A DNA stretch of 64,000 nt from Mayamaea pseudoterrestris (Eukaryota; Bacillariophyta; Bacillariophyceae; Sellaphorales; Sellaphoraceae), in contig BROI01000014.1 of NCBI GenBank assembly GCA_027923505.1, positions 310,001 to 374,000 on the forward strand, read 5' to 3'. Shown piece by piece: positions 17,448 through 27,455 of the stretch (position 1 is the first letter of the stretch; every line of letters starts with the position of its first letter). Both the position numbers and the translations under genes were made by a program. The notes beneath the pieces are model-generated. The model was not told the origin of the DNA. It saw only the letters and a list, made by a program, of their open reading frames with translations, and did not search any database.

Positions 17448-18320
17448 TTACACTAGCGCCGACCCATCTGGAGCTGGGACATATCCCTCCTCCTGCACAG
17501 ATGCATCCGTCGTAGCAGCTTCCTTTTTTGACTTTCGCCTCCTTCGCTTTAGCAGCGGCAGCAAAGGCTTGACCATGATTTTGAACATTTTGCTCTTGAT
17601 CTTTGGACGTTTTCGGCGCTGCTTGAGTGCATCATCGTCGTCGTTTGCAATTGGTTCGTTTGCATCGCTGGCGTTTGCATCATGATTGGTAAGCATCAAC
17701 ACATGTTCCCTCCAGTCTCCCACAAAGGATCGATACTCGCTCACCACGGCATCGTAGGCAGCGTGTATGTAGGGATGCAAGGCGCGCCTATGAATGACAT
17801 CCGTCTGAATGAACCAAACGAGCGAGGCAAAGAGCAAAAAGATAAATAACCAAAAGGTTCCAAGCACCAAGTGATATGCTGCTGGAAGAGCAAACAGTGT
17901 CAAGATACAAGCTGGTACCAAGAGAAACAACAAATAGGTCAAGGCCATGCGAACTGAATGCGTTGGCGATTGATTCCGAATGATTTGCTCCACCGTGTCA
18001 TTTTCGTGGAGAGAAACAGTGTCGTCGTCAACGTCACGGTGCTTGTCAAATGATGTTCTTGCAGTATCAAGTGGTAGACCTGGCTTCTCCATGGTTTCGT
18101 CAGCTAGTATATCGTGGCCTTGATGCTTGAAATCTGATGCAGTCGGCGAATGCTCGTTGACGCTCGTCGTGCCAATGTCATTCATGCATGTCGAAGGGAC
18201 TTGCTCTTCATCGGCATGAGGACTAATAGTTGCGGGCAGCTCATCGGCAGGATAATCAGTTTCGTCATAGTCCTCCTCCATGCCGTTACTCGACATTCTC
18301 CTCGAGTTTGCGTCCTCCAT
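17448..18320 (-). CDS. Two-TM membrane protein with acidic N-tail and basic C-tail
   Basis: The 290-residue protein starts at the ATG at 18320; a frame open to 18434 adds unlikely text. It has an acidic tail of about 120 residues, two closely spaced hydrophobic helices (about 125-146 and 151-172) forming a hairpin, and a cytosolic tail ending in very basic sequence (KQRRKRPKIKSK, then LKRRRRKSKKE). The hairpin between two long soluble tails resembles reticulon- or ER-shaping-type topology, but no family is recognised. The basic tail could bind membrane lipid or act as a retention signal. Confidence 0.65.
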   Translation of the reverse strand: MEDANSRRMSSNGMEEDYDETDYPADELPATISPHADEEQVPSTCMNDIGTTSVNEHSPTASDFKHQGHDILADETMEKPGLPLDTARTSFDKHRDVDDDTVSLHENDTVEQIIRNQSPTHSVRMALTYLLFLLVPACILTLFALPAAYHLVLGTFWLFIFLLFASLVWFIQTDVIHRRALHPYIHAAYDAVVSEYRSFVGDWREHVLMLTNHDANASDANEPIANDDDDALKQRRKRPKIKSKMFKIMVKPLLPLLKRRRRKSKKEAATTDASVQEEGYVPAPDGSALV

Positions 18321-18851
18321 GGTTGTCAACAGAGTGATCAAAGGTCCATTGAAGGAAACGGGGGGGCATCGAATTTCGTTCCAAATTTCGAAGGCGACAA
18401 AATCTGCGATGGGGCGCGCCGGCGCGCGTCGCATGAGAAAAAAGACCCGGAGATTGCTACCTGACTACTTCTTGGCTAAAGTTTGCTTGACTTGCCTATG
18501 TGGAATGGCAAGAAACAAGTCAAGCGGCCTGGTTTGTCTATTGCAAGCCACCAAATGATCTTATATATACTGAGTATAGTATTCCTCTAGCAGAGCGGTG
18601 GACGGTGGCACAAGCACGCATGCAGGCTACAGCTGTCAGCCGTAACGGTGCAAGCTTTACTAAAAGCGACTTGCCTATATTATCGATTCTAGCATCTTAA
18701 ACTACCGGTGTGTTACATTGTCCAACTTTATTTAATCTATGGTATGTATAAAAACGACCCCTTGTCGTGTGGAAGAAGTACAAATACATTTACGTCCGCA
18801 CCACCTGTGCTCTTCCCATTGACATTGTATCTATTGCAGAGGACCAACAAC
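18321..18851. other. Intergenic spacer with GC palindrome
   Basis: No gene is seen. A perfect 14-bp palindrome, GCGCGCCGGCGCGC, lies at 18414-18427 after a G-run, about 95 bp upstream of the two-TM gene's start. Confidence 0.5.
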
Positions 18852-20026
18852 CTACGCATCCTGAAACCGCTCCTGCGGACTCGTCTGATCTTTGGACAAG
18901 CTGTCGTGCGCACTCATGGGACTATCCGGCTCGAAGACATCCTCCTCGTGCTCCATCGAGTCGGCATTCGCCGCTGCCATGCGACGGCGCTCCTTGCTCG
19001 CGTAGCGGTTGCGGCCCGCCACCACGACGCCGACAATGATTAGCAAGCCGCCGACGGCCATGCCAACCAATGGTGCGGCGCCGAGTCCACTGGACTGCGC
19101 CTCAAGGTTTTGCGTTGGATTGGACGCGGCGGCAGCCGCAGCCGACTGGTCTCCAGTATCTCGAGGCGAAATAAAGTCGAAACATCCATCGTCAAAGCAG
19201 TCGTCGTTGGGAGTTGTCAGGCTGACTGGTGCCGGCACTGGAACCGGAGCTCTGGTGACGACTCGAACTGGTGCTGGCGTAACGCGAGCCACTGGAGCTG
19301 GCGTCGGTCGTCTAGTTGGAGGCCGTGCCGTTGGAATTTGTACAGGTGCAGCAGCGACTGGTCTCGGAGTAGGCCTTGGCGTTTGTGATGCAGCCACGGG
19401 CGACGGCGTTGGCGGTCGTACTGGAGGTAGAGTTGGCAGTGGAATTGGAGCTGGATTGGCTGCTCCTGGCGATGTCACTGGAGAGCTAACGACTGGTGCA
19501 GCATTGCTGACTGGACTACTCGTTGCAGCTGCTACAGGCATGCTTGTCGGCGATAAAGTTGGAAGAAAATTTCGATCACCAACCACAAAGACTGTAGGAG
19601 CGCTCGTCACTGGACTTTGGGTCGGAATGACTGGTGGTGCGGTGGCTGTGATACTTGGTGAAGGAACGTAGTTGCCATTGTTGAGTGCAGCAAGCGATGT
19701 TGGCGTCGGAAAGGCCGTCATTGCTCCAGAAAAGGTTGGGACTAAATCATTTTCCGTTTCCGGAGGAGCTGTCGGATGTACGCCGCTAGCGCTGCCAGTA
19801 CCTAGTGCAAGATCTGCAATAAGCGAGTTGAATCGATCAATGTGAGTGATACGAGTCGGAACCATGGTTGCATCGTCCAAGGCAAGGTGCTTGTCTCGTC
19901 GTCCACCAACGCACCTTCGTCACAGTCGCACAGAATTCGTTCGGGATTCTCTTGATTTATTGTTTGCTCTTGTCCAGAGACTGGCAGCATCCAGAGTGCA
20001 AAGGCAATAAAAGGCTTCATTATCAT
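18852..20026 (-). CDS. Secreted type I membrane protein, Thr/Pro-rich (mucin-like), two exons
   Basis: Exon 1 is 19915-20026 and exon 2 is 18852-19813. The 101-nt intron has donor GTGCGT and acceptor TTGCAG in phase 1 and joins the frames as ...CDCDE-DLALGTG. Exon 1 codes for a signal peptide (MIMKPFIAFALWMLPVSG) and a short Cys-containing piece. Exon 2 holds a long stretch of PTxxP and TPAPVR-type repeats, a short acidic Cys-containing segment (DDCFDDGCFDF), a transmembrane helix (LVGMAVGGLLIIVGVVVAG) and a 50-residue acidic cytosolic tail. The extended, probably O-glycosylated ectodomain suggests a cell-surface or wall-facing stalk. Thr/Pro-rich surface proteins are common in diatoms. Confidence 0.8.
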
Positions 20027-20352
20027 GGTGGTTTTGTCCTCGATAGCCTCACCAAAAATGACATTATGTGCATCAACTTTCAAATCGATTTGGTTTGTAA
20101 GTATGAAACGTGTTCATTCTGCCGGCGCGCATCGTTCGTTATTTCTGCATGATGCGAATGAGCCTGCCGCGCCAATAGTATCGGAAAAACGTCATCGTTG
20201 GATCGGATGGAACCAATCGCGCGACTATCCTCTCGCAGTTTTAGTTGGCATAGCTGAAACTACTCAAAAGATATAAGTTGCTGAATTTATTGCTGAACCT
20301 ATTGCATCCAGTATCAAGGTAGAGCAATAGAGCTTAAAAATGCTATACCATA
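20027..20352. other. Intergenic spacer
   Basis: The spacer lies between the Thr/Pro-rich gene's start and the eIF3L stop. I see nothing except a GC-rich CCGGCGCGC near 20122, about 95 bp upstream of the start. Confidence 0.4.
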
Positions 20353-21873
20353 TTATTTAACCTCCGTATCAATAGCCGCCACAGCGCGACGAATCTCATT
20401 GCTTTGCTCAATCTGAGCGACAAAGTAATTTTCAAACCGACGCTGCTTTTCCGCTTCATCCACATGCACCATGTCCTTGACAATGTAGTAGTGGACATCC
20501 AGGGATTGCTTCCATTCGCCATCGACGTATGACTCCGAGCTGCTACGCTCCAGCTGGCGCATGCGGCTCTTGAGCGACAGCAACAGCGGAAGAAACTCGT
20601 CAACTGACAAGTCATGAAACTTGGCCAGCTTCTCAATCGGCAGACTCCGGTACAGCTTGAGATAGCTGCGCAGCTTGATATTGTATGGCTCCATTTCCTT
20701 CAAAAAGAGCTGCACTTGCTGACGATAAACGGCTTGCGTCGGGTCCGTCGAGACAAACTTTGGCGACTGAAACAACTCCTCGTAGGTGGAAAGACTCTCC
20801 AACCGCGAACCAAACTTTTCGCGCATGGCCTTGGCGACATTGTCATCAATCGAGGCGCCAGGACAGATTTGTGTCAAAATCACCAAGAGCGAAAGCATGC
20901 GGTCGTACTGCTTGTTGAACTGCTCCGAGCCCGACACCTTGTATAGTTCGCCCGTGCGAAAACCTCGCTGCATGAACGAGCAAATGTCCGACAAGCTTGA
21001 CATGGCGTCCTTGTACCGACGAAGCATGAGGTACGACACGGACGCGTGGTAGACGAGCGAGAGGCGCGCCGCAAAGACCGACTGTAGTATTTCTCCAACC
21101 GAAACCCCACCATCCTTGGCAATGACATGATTGTCGTGAGCTGCCAGAGGCGTCAATGCTTGCAAGCAACCCGAGTAGTCGCAGAGCAAGCATTCCAATC
21201 GACTTAGCGCAACAGACGCGAAAATGTTGAGATTCGAATACACCGGCTTGCATTCCTTTGGTGGCATGCCTAGATCGATCAGCTTGTACAAGTACGAATA
21301 GACAGCCTCTACTTCCCATGCATCCTTGGACTGCTGCAAAGCAGTCAAGTTCTCCAGCAAGTGATGACTCGTCGTCGCTTGCGCAGCCACCGTATTCAAA
21401 CTACCATCCGCGTTGATCAATCCCTGCTTGCGCGCCGCTCCATTGACTGCCTGCTTAATTTGACAAAACCCCTGAAACTGGTAAACAAACTCATGAAGCA
21501 AGTCAAAGCACCAGCTCGGTAGCAAGTAAAAGTCCTCGCCTTCCAAAATTTCTTCAAACAGCTCCTTGTAGACCGAAAAGCCTTCAATGCGATCGCGCAC
21601 CGTCGGACGTCCAATGTTATGAAACTGCCGGTGCACCAGCTCCCGATAGATGGCCAGGAACAAGGGACTGCCGTTGCATTCACTGGCAATGGCCTGCGGA
21701 CTCGGCCACGGCTGTTCCTTAAAGTATTTCTGCGACAAGTCGCGAAAGTCGGTTTCGTACAGCTTGGCTTGCTCCTCGGATAGTTGCGACAGAGTCACCG
21801 AGTCGTAGAGGTCAAAGATAAAGTCCAAGACAGCCTTGGGTAGACAGGCAGCTTCCGCTGGTTGTTGAGTCAT
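20353..21873 (-). CDS. Eukaryotic translation initiation factor 3 subunit L
   Basis: The 506-residue protein matches eIF3l along its length. Landmarks are VLDFIFDLYDSVTLSQLSEE near the start, RPTVRDRIEGFSVYKELF, FLLPSWCFDLLHEF-type text (here YLLPSWCFDLLHEF), CFDLL-WGDFV-type helices and a C-terminal PCI-like region with LRSYLKLYRSLPIEKLA and DVHYYIVKDMVHVDEAE. eIF3l is a non-core subunit of the eIF3 complex that helps load the 40S ribosome. The ATG at 21873 is chosen because the similarity starts just after it; upstream open frame to 22251 looks random. It is divergent from the coiled-coil gene. Confidence 0.93.
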   Translation of the reverse strand: MTQQPAEAACLPKAVLDFIFDLYDSVTLSQLSEEQAKLYETDFRDLSQKYFKEQPWPSPQAIASECNGSPLFLAIYRELVHRQFHNIGRPTVRDRIEGFSVYKELFEEILEGEDFYLLPSWCFDLLHEFVYQFQGFCQIKQAVNGAARKQGLINADGSLNTVAAQATTSHHLLENLTALQQSKDAWEVEAVYSYLYKLIDLGMPPKECKPVYSNLNIFASVALSRLECLLCDYSGCLQALTPLAAHDNHVIAKDGGVSVGEILQSVFAARLSLVYHASVSYLMLRRYKDAMSSLSDICSFMQRGFRTGELYKVSGSEQFNKQYDRMLSLLVILTQICPGASIDDNVAKAMREKFGSRLESLSTYEELFQSPKFVSTDPTQAVYRQQVQLFLKEMEPYNIKLRSYLKLYRSLPIEKLAKFHDLSVDEFLPLLLSLKSRMRQLERSSSESYVDGEWKQSLDVHYYIVKDMVHVDEAEKQRRFENYFVAQIEQSNEIRRAVAAIDTEVK

Positions 21874-22187
21874 GGTGACAATTGAGTAGATGAAGGTGCT
21901 AGAATACACTAAACGAGACGATCCAAAGGAATGTGCAGCATGATGGCAAAACCGTTCAAACGAGAGGCGATGAAGGGCGTCTGATTGTCGACCGCCAAAA
22001 CCAGTACGACTCTTTCTGCATCTTTTCACGACTGCTCGATCTGTGTCCTGGCACGACTCGCCAAACGGATTTCGGAAATCTGGCGACGAATGTGTCTTGT
22101 TACGTATGGCGAATGTCAAGCTTTTGCGTTCACTGTACCGTAAGAATCGGTGCATAAACAAAGCTTTCGACTCATTAGTTTCAATAG
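21874..22187. promoter_or_regulatory. Bidirectional promoter region, eIF3L and coiled-coil gene
   Basis: This 314-bp stretch separates two divergent starts. I see no gene or clear motif in it; a promoter role is inferred from position. Confidence 0.4.
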
Positions 22188-22980
22188 ATGCCCACCATGC
22201 CTCGCAGCAAGGAAACGTTACCTTCCACAGACTCTTCGTCAAGCTCATCACGCAGCCGGACCGTCATGTCGTTGTCGGCTTTAAAAATGGGCCTTGACAA
22301 CAAACAACGAGACTTGATACTCATGGACATGGCAGCCTCGCGAAGGAAGCTTGAGGAGGAGAATCGAATGCTCAGGGATGAGCTGGAGGAAGCGCAAGTC
22401 AAGATTCAACTACTAAAGTTCAAGCTCGTTGATCAAGCTCGAAACAACCACGGACTTGGAGGTGCGTCAAGGACTTTGAACAAAAGTTGGTTCCGAAACA
22501 AGGAGTCAAAGATCACAAGAAAAGATATCAAAAAGTTTGAAAAAGCTGCCAATCAACCGTATTTCGGCAAGGTGCGAGCGAAGGATGCGACGTTCCAAAA
22601 TCCGACGGCACCGGGCAGAAAAATCTTTTCGAGCAAAAAGGTTAGTGATGAAAGCAGACTTTACGATACCAGCAAGCCGTCCATTATTTTTTATCCTCAA
22701 TGATAAGCAAGCAAACGATACAACAAAAGGTAATGTCAAGCCGTCGAAATCGCGATCAAAGTTAGCTTCTTCACTGTCACCTCAGACGAAACGACGACCG
22801 GCAAAGATTGCTCCAAAGAAGGGCGCAGTGCAACATCCATCCGTCATGGATAAGTTGACACTGAGCATTATAGATGAGCATTGGCAGTCTGAGGATGCGG
22901 TGTTTGTGGATTACGAGAGCGTTTTGCGCCCGATTCATTGGACGGCATTGAATGGGCAAAGTAAACGCCCTTATACGTAA
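22188..22980 (+). CDS. Coiled-coil protein of unknown function, two exons
   Basis: Exons are 22188-22640 and 22708-22980. A 67-nt phase-0 intron (donor GTTAGT, acceptor ATAAG) joins ...RKIFSSKK to QANDTTKGNVKPS. The 241-residue protein has a Ser-rich start, a heptad region near residues 48-85 (ASRRKLEEENRMLRDELEEA), a basic middle (SKITRKDIKKFEKA), and a C-terminal part with LSIIDEHWQSEDAVFVDYES and RPIHWTALNG, which looks like a folded motif. The second exon frame is supported by its basic, coding-like text rather than by homology. The acceptor has a weak pyrimidine tract, so the exact junction is less certain than in the other spliced genes. Confidence 0.6.
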
Positions 22981-23043
22981 GAAGTGACTGATAAATCGTG
23001 TATCTTTATAAAGCAGTCATCTACCAGTACTCGGTTCTCGCTC

Positions 23044-26000
23044 TTAGACCTCTGCAGCGTAAAAGGGACATCGATGACAAAGAAAATTTGCAGCACATGC
23101 CACGTAGTCACGTCCACCCCAAGCCACAGTCGACAGTGTATTTGCATCATCCGTTAATGGCTGGAGTGTAAACTGACACAAACGAGTATCTTGATTGGTC
23201 ACCGGTGTGCGCATTTCGACAATGCTAGCCAGGCGATGATTACAATTTTGCTTGCTCGCAAGGCAAAGGTTATTCGCCACCCTTTCAATGTTAGACCACA
23301 TCTGCTCAATGTCAAGCACTTTCTTCAACAAGGACACGGAGCACCAAGACGTTTCCAGAGTATCGCTTGTCAACAGAGCGGTCGGATCTAATAACAACAG
23401 ATCCCCAATGGTAGCAGCAATTAGTCGCGCGATGCGGACATATTCTCCGAGGCCGTGGACAAAGACTTCAAGCTTGCTCGCCACAAGTGCCAAATCACTC
23501 GACGGCATTGCCTTTGCTTCGTCCAACAAGGTAGTTGCCACAAGAAGCTCGTCATGTATAACACTCAGTGCCTGATCCCAGTAAGTCGAGGTCAGTTTTG
23601 TATGCGTTGTCGCTAACATCTCCATCAAGTGCAAGGCACGCTTAATGCGACTCAATTGCTCACTGCTGAGTCGCTGGTCAGTGCCAATGTTCGCATCAAA
23701 GCAGTCTGCAAAGTTAACTTGATCACTTCCGCTCGCTTTATGCAGAAATGCTCCCGGAAGTTGGAGAGAAAGCGAAATAAATTGAGCACGGAGGTCAATA
23801 TGCCCGTCGTCAGCTGGCGATCCGGCAATTAAATCGGTGTCAGCAGCAGCAGGGGCGGCCTGAAAGTCAGCAAAGTCGCCAAAGGAAGCGTCGAAATCAT
23901 CACTGTCAACAATTGGTGCGGAAGACAAATCACCACTCGCTGGATTGTCATTCGACGAGATAAATTCTTCTCCGCCGAGCCCGGTCTCGTGCTCAAAACC
24001 ATCAAACGCGGCGTCAAAAACTGGGTCTGATGGTAACGGATCTATATGTTGAGGGAACAAGTCGGCGTTAATCGCTGTGTGTGTATCAGCAACAGGCGCA
24101 CCCAACTGTGGCTCCGCGGGCCTTTCGTCGTCAATTAAAATGGTTTCAGTAGCTAGGTGACTATCAAAGTCGCCGAACGAATCATCCTCTTCAAAAGCAA
24201 TGGCATTTGATGTGCCGATGACAGCATCTCTCTTCAGTAGATTTACATCGTCAAATTCTTGTAAGGATGGATGAATTCCGAGTTCGTCGTCGTTTGCATG
24301 GTCAACAAAATCTCCAAAGTCGTCCTCATCATCATCAACAACCAGCGCTTCCATGTTCCCATCAACGTCTAACATATTAGTGACTGCAATAGCATTTGAT
24401 GTGACGATGACTGCATCTCTCTTCACTAGATGTTCATCGACACTTTCTTGTGATGATTGATGAATTCCGAGTTCGTCGTCGTTTGACTGGTGAACAAAAT
24501 CTCCAAAGTCGTCCTCATCATCATCAACCAGTGTTGCTTTGCCCCCAACGTCTAACATTCCAGTGCTTGTTGTTGGTACCGACTGCGTAGATGCAGCTGT
24601 TAAAGGTGGCAAAGATACATCCGCTGGTGCGAGAGCATCAAATACAGAAAATGGATCGTCGTTAACAATCGATGGAACTTCTGCGTTATCAGAACCCACA
24701 ACTTCCACATGCGTTTGTGAAGGGTCGACAGACGCATTGTCTTGTTCAGTTTCTGTCGCCGACTCAAATCCCTCTAGATCGTTTGAGTTGGTCGTTGACG
24801 CTGCAGAGTAATATTCAGAATCCTTACGATCGCTTGTATCCGTCACCTGAATGTCATGGACAGCTTCAAACTCACCAAACTCGTCCTGATCGGAGCTCAT
24901 CAAAAAAGATGCATCAGGCTCAGCTTGGTTAGTAGTCTCCGTCATGCTGTCAAGCGATAAAAGTGGAGCATCCTGTATTGGCGCAAGAGCATCAAATGCA
25001 TCCCAACCACCTGTTGTCGTCGGAACCGACGACGCCCTTTCAAGGCTACCATGTTTTACAGTCTCCATTTGAATTCCGACCGGGTGAGTAAGGTTATCTG
25101 GCATTGAAGCAGTCCTCTCTATTGCACCTGGTGACGCAAACTCTATCGCTTGGCCAGAGTCCACATTCATGTAATCCAAAGTTTGACCAAACAGTTCTTC
25201 CACAGATGGCTGATTCACCTCTGAGCTGCCGACAGCGCCACCGGCCTTAATGTTGACACTCGAATCAGATGTGCTTGTCAAGTCGGCGGCGAATGTTGCA
25301 CCAGTCGGAGAATCAGCCAAGGCATGCCCGCCCGCCCCTTCCCGCTCATCAGCATTCGACAGCGAGGACCCGACCGATTTAACGTTCATCGCTGAATCAA
25401 AAGATTGATTCGCATGTATGCTGAGTACACTTGTGTCAGTAGCTAATGCACCCAAAGCATCCCACCCAGACGCGCTCGTCATTGTAAGTGTAGCCTCCTG
25501 CGATGATATAGTATGTTCCAATGCTTCGGCCCCATGTTCCACAAAGTCACCAAAGTCGTCACTCGCGCTATTGTCGTCGTCCTGTACAATTTGCTCATTG
25601 ACTGTAGACTCAAGTGGCCAGTCTGCTTCGTCCATACTACTGGTAGTTGCTAATGCTTCAACTGATTCGTCGTTGCCGTTGGATGTGAACGACGCGTTCA
25701 CCTGCAAGCTCACATCCGCGAGTGCATCCAAGGCATCCCAACCCGTCAACTCTGGTGCTGCTTGTACTGTCGACTCAGGGTGTATACCAAAGGAATCTTC
25801 CACGGCAAAATCCTCTACTGCCTCGCCATGAGCCGCAAAATCGCCAAAATCATCATCGTCGACGTCGGTACTGTTGATTGCTGGCTGCTGCAGTTGCTCA
25901 TCCATGCTGCTGTTGGAAATGGTGGGTTGCAACGCGCTGGCAACATTGTCAAAGCTCATAAACGCATCATCCACCGCAAAGATTGCCGATCCGCTTTGAG

Positions 26001-27081
26001 TATTTGTTGGTGGAACCTGCTGCGAAATATCACTTGACATTTCAAATGATAATGTTGGAGCAATCACATTATTACCTTGCTGTTCTGCAGCAGCTACGAT
26101 TGTCTCTAACTTGTCGTTGTCTCTTCCTACTACTGCTAGCCCTCGCTCAAACGATGGTAGTTGCGGAAGGGGTGCATCCTGCACGCCAGCGAGAGCGTCC
26201 AAGGCATCCCAGCCGGATGGCTCGGCGGAAGTGGAAGTAAAGTCACCAAAGTCGTCGTCGTCGGTTTGCTGTAGTGTTGCTGTTGTTTGCGGCGCGGTAG
26301 CAATCAAGCCATGCTGCTGCTGCGCAAAAGGATCAATGGCGGCGGCTGTACTTGATTCATTCGAAACAAAGGCAGGTACTACTGAGGGAAACGTTTCAGC
26401 CTGTGGCACGAATGAATCGAGTCCGCTTGACGTCGAAGCCACGTTGCCAGTCCCTTGGATGTTTTCAAATACAGCATGTTCCCCTTCATGAATCGTCTTG
26501 GTAAGATTCGACGTATGTGCAGTTCGCTCGCTGCTGTCTTCCATATCAACTTGATTGGTCTGGTAGCTGCGAAACATTTGCGAGTAATTTTCGCCACTAC
26601 TACCATATGATTGTTCCGGCGCATGCTCGCCTCTGCCTCGCTGACCTTCTTGGTAAATCAACTGCAAGGTTGATCCCGACGGCATGCTGATTCCCGCAAA
26701 CACTGGCAGTGGCACCCTATCATTCATCGCCGTCGCCTGCAGACAGGCCGTCATCACGTCCACTGGCGCCACGTTGCCCGCGTGCCGCCGAAACGCACTG
26801 GCCAGCGCCTCCCCCAAGACGCCACACTGCGCCAGCGCAATCAGTCGCAGACTCGCGTGAAACTGTGACAAGTCGGTAAGTGTTCCGACGTTATGAGGAT
26901 CGACAGCACTCCATACGTGCCGCAGTATCAAGCGATCCTGGCCGCTCAATGTCAAGAAAGGAACGGCCTGGCGACCCGAGAGCTCAAAGTCTACAGCATA
27001 ATAGTCGCGGTGAAAGACGGTGCGTAGTAAATAGAGGGCGTAGGCTTCTTCGACGGGAGTTGGACGATAGACGAAAGACAT
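23044..27081 (-). CDS. Gamma-synergin-like clathrin/AP-1 accessory protein with EH-like domain
   Basis: The 1345-residue protein has an N-terminal helical domain (LSGQDRLILRHVWSAVDPHNVGTL) resembling an EH domain. A very long disordered centre carries eight F-G-[DE]-F motifs in acidic context (DDFGDF, DEFGEF, DSFGDF). These are the established AP-1/GGA gamma-ear binding motif of gamma-synergin. Between them recur GWDALDALA-type motifs, four clear copies plus a variant (FSVFDALAPAD). The C-terminus is folded and ends with CQFTLQPL and WGGRDYVACAANFLCHRCPF, which fits the synergin C-terminal domain. The likely role is at the trans-Golgi network or endosome in clathrin sorting. The ATG at 27081 starts directly at the conserved text. 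Confidence 0.8.
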   Translation of the reverse strand: MSFVYRPTPVEEAYALYLLRTVFHRDYYAVDFELSGRQAVPFLTLSGQDRLILRHVWSAVDPHNVGTLTDLSQFHASLRLIALAQCGVLGEALASAFRRHAGNVAPVDVMTACLQATAMNDRVPLPVFAGISMPSGSTLQLIYQEGQRGRGEHAPEQSYGSSGENYSQMFRSYQTNQVDMEDSSERTAHTSNLTKTIHEGEHAVFENIQGTGNVASTSSGLDSFVPQAETFPSVVPAFVSNESSTAAAIDPFAQQQHGLIATAPQTTATLQQTDDDDFGDFTSTSAEPSGWDALDALAGVQDAPLPQLPSFERGLAVVGRDNDKLETIVAAAEQQGNNVIAPTLSFEMSSDISQQVPPTNTQSGSAIFAVDDAFMSFDNVASALQPTISNSSMDEQLQQPAINSTDVDDDDFGDFAAHGEAVEDFAVEDSFGIHPESTVQAAPELTGWDALDALADVSLQVNASFTSNGNDESVEALATTSSMDEADWPLESTVNEQIVQDDDNSASDDFGDFVEHGAEALEHTISSQEATLTMTSASGWDALGALATDTSVLSIHANQSFDSAMNVKSVGSSLSNADEREGAGGHALADSPTGATFAADLTSTSDSSVNIKAGGAVGSSEVNQPSVEELFGQTLDYMNVDSGQAIEFASPGAIERTASMPDNLTHPVGIQMETVKHGSLERASSVPTTTGGWDAFDALAPIQDAPLLSLDSMTETTNQAEPDASFLMSSDQDEFGEFEAVHDIQVTDTSDRKDSEYYSAASTTNSNDLEGFESATETEQDNASVDPSQTHVEVVGSDNAEVPSIVNDDPFSVFDALAPADVSLPPLTAASTQSVPTTSTGMLDVGGKATLVDDDEDDFGDFVHQSNDDELGIHQSSQESVDEHLVKRDAVIVTSNAIAVTNMLDVDGNMEALVVDDDEDDFGDFVDHANDDELGIHPSLQEFDDVNLLKRDAVIGTSNAIAFEEDDSFGDFDSHLATETILIDDERPAEPQLGAPVADTHTAINADLFPQHIDPLPSDPVFDAAFDGFEHETGLGGEEFISSNDNPASGDLSSAPIVDSDDFDASFGDFADFQAAPAAADTDLIAGSPADDGHIDLRAQFISLSLQLPGAFLHKASGSDQVNFADCFDANIGTDQRLSSEQLSRIKRALHLMEMLATTHTKLTSTYWDQALSVIHDELLVATTLLDEAKAMPSSDLALVASKLEVFVHGLGEYVRIARLIAATIGDLLLLDPTALLTSDTLETSWCSVSLLKKVLDIEQMWSNIERVANNLCLASKQNCNHRLASIVEMRTPVTNQDTRLCQFTLQPLTDDANTLSTVAWGGRDYVACAANFLCHRCPFYAAEV
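24195..24570 (-). repeat. Intragenic duplication of about 190 bp in the synergin-like gene
   Basis: Two adjacent units of about 62 codons share DDDEDDFGDFV, NDDELGIH and KRDAVI.TSNAIA. The period is about 190 bp. Each unit adds one FGDF adaptor-binding motif. Confidence 0.75.
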
Positions 27082-27455
27082 GGTGATATGTAGTGATATG
27101 ATGGAATGTAAAAAAGTGCGCGATGTTAGTGATGTTTGTGATGGATGACGCCCCATGCTGGCAGTCGCAAGTTATTATCCCTAATGGAGTGCCGCAAGCA
27201 TGTCGCATCTTATGCACCTTTGCTAGTTGCCGCTTTCATAGTAATCGGTTGCGCACCTCCTCGGCAAATTTGACAAGTAATTACTACGGGGAAGCACCCC
27301 TAAAACAAAGCTTATTCTGCTTAATAAGTAAGATATCGAAAAATATAAATCGACATGTGTTGAGCTGGAGGCAAATCGCTCAATCGGCTCCAACCCGGAT
27401 GAACGCTCCGTTCCCTTGAGTAGTAAAGTTAGCTGCTCAGTGTATCACCAAAACA
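27082..27455. other. Intergenic spacer
   Basis: The spacer lies between the synergin-like start and the PPR stop, both minus strand. I see no gene or repeat; it should contain the synergin promoter. Confidence 0.4.

Noticed and set aside
19009-19671. 220-codon Gly/Thr-rich plus-strand frame
   Set aside because: It is antisense of the mucin-like stretch, which has a supported two-exon model.
19824-19915. Alternative 92-nt intron with a GTCTCT donor in the Thr/Pro-rich gene
   Set aside because: It also restores the frame, but its donor is poor; the GTGCGT...TTGCAG pair is much closer to the window's consensus.
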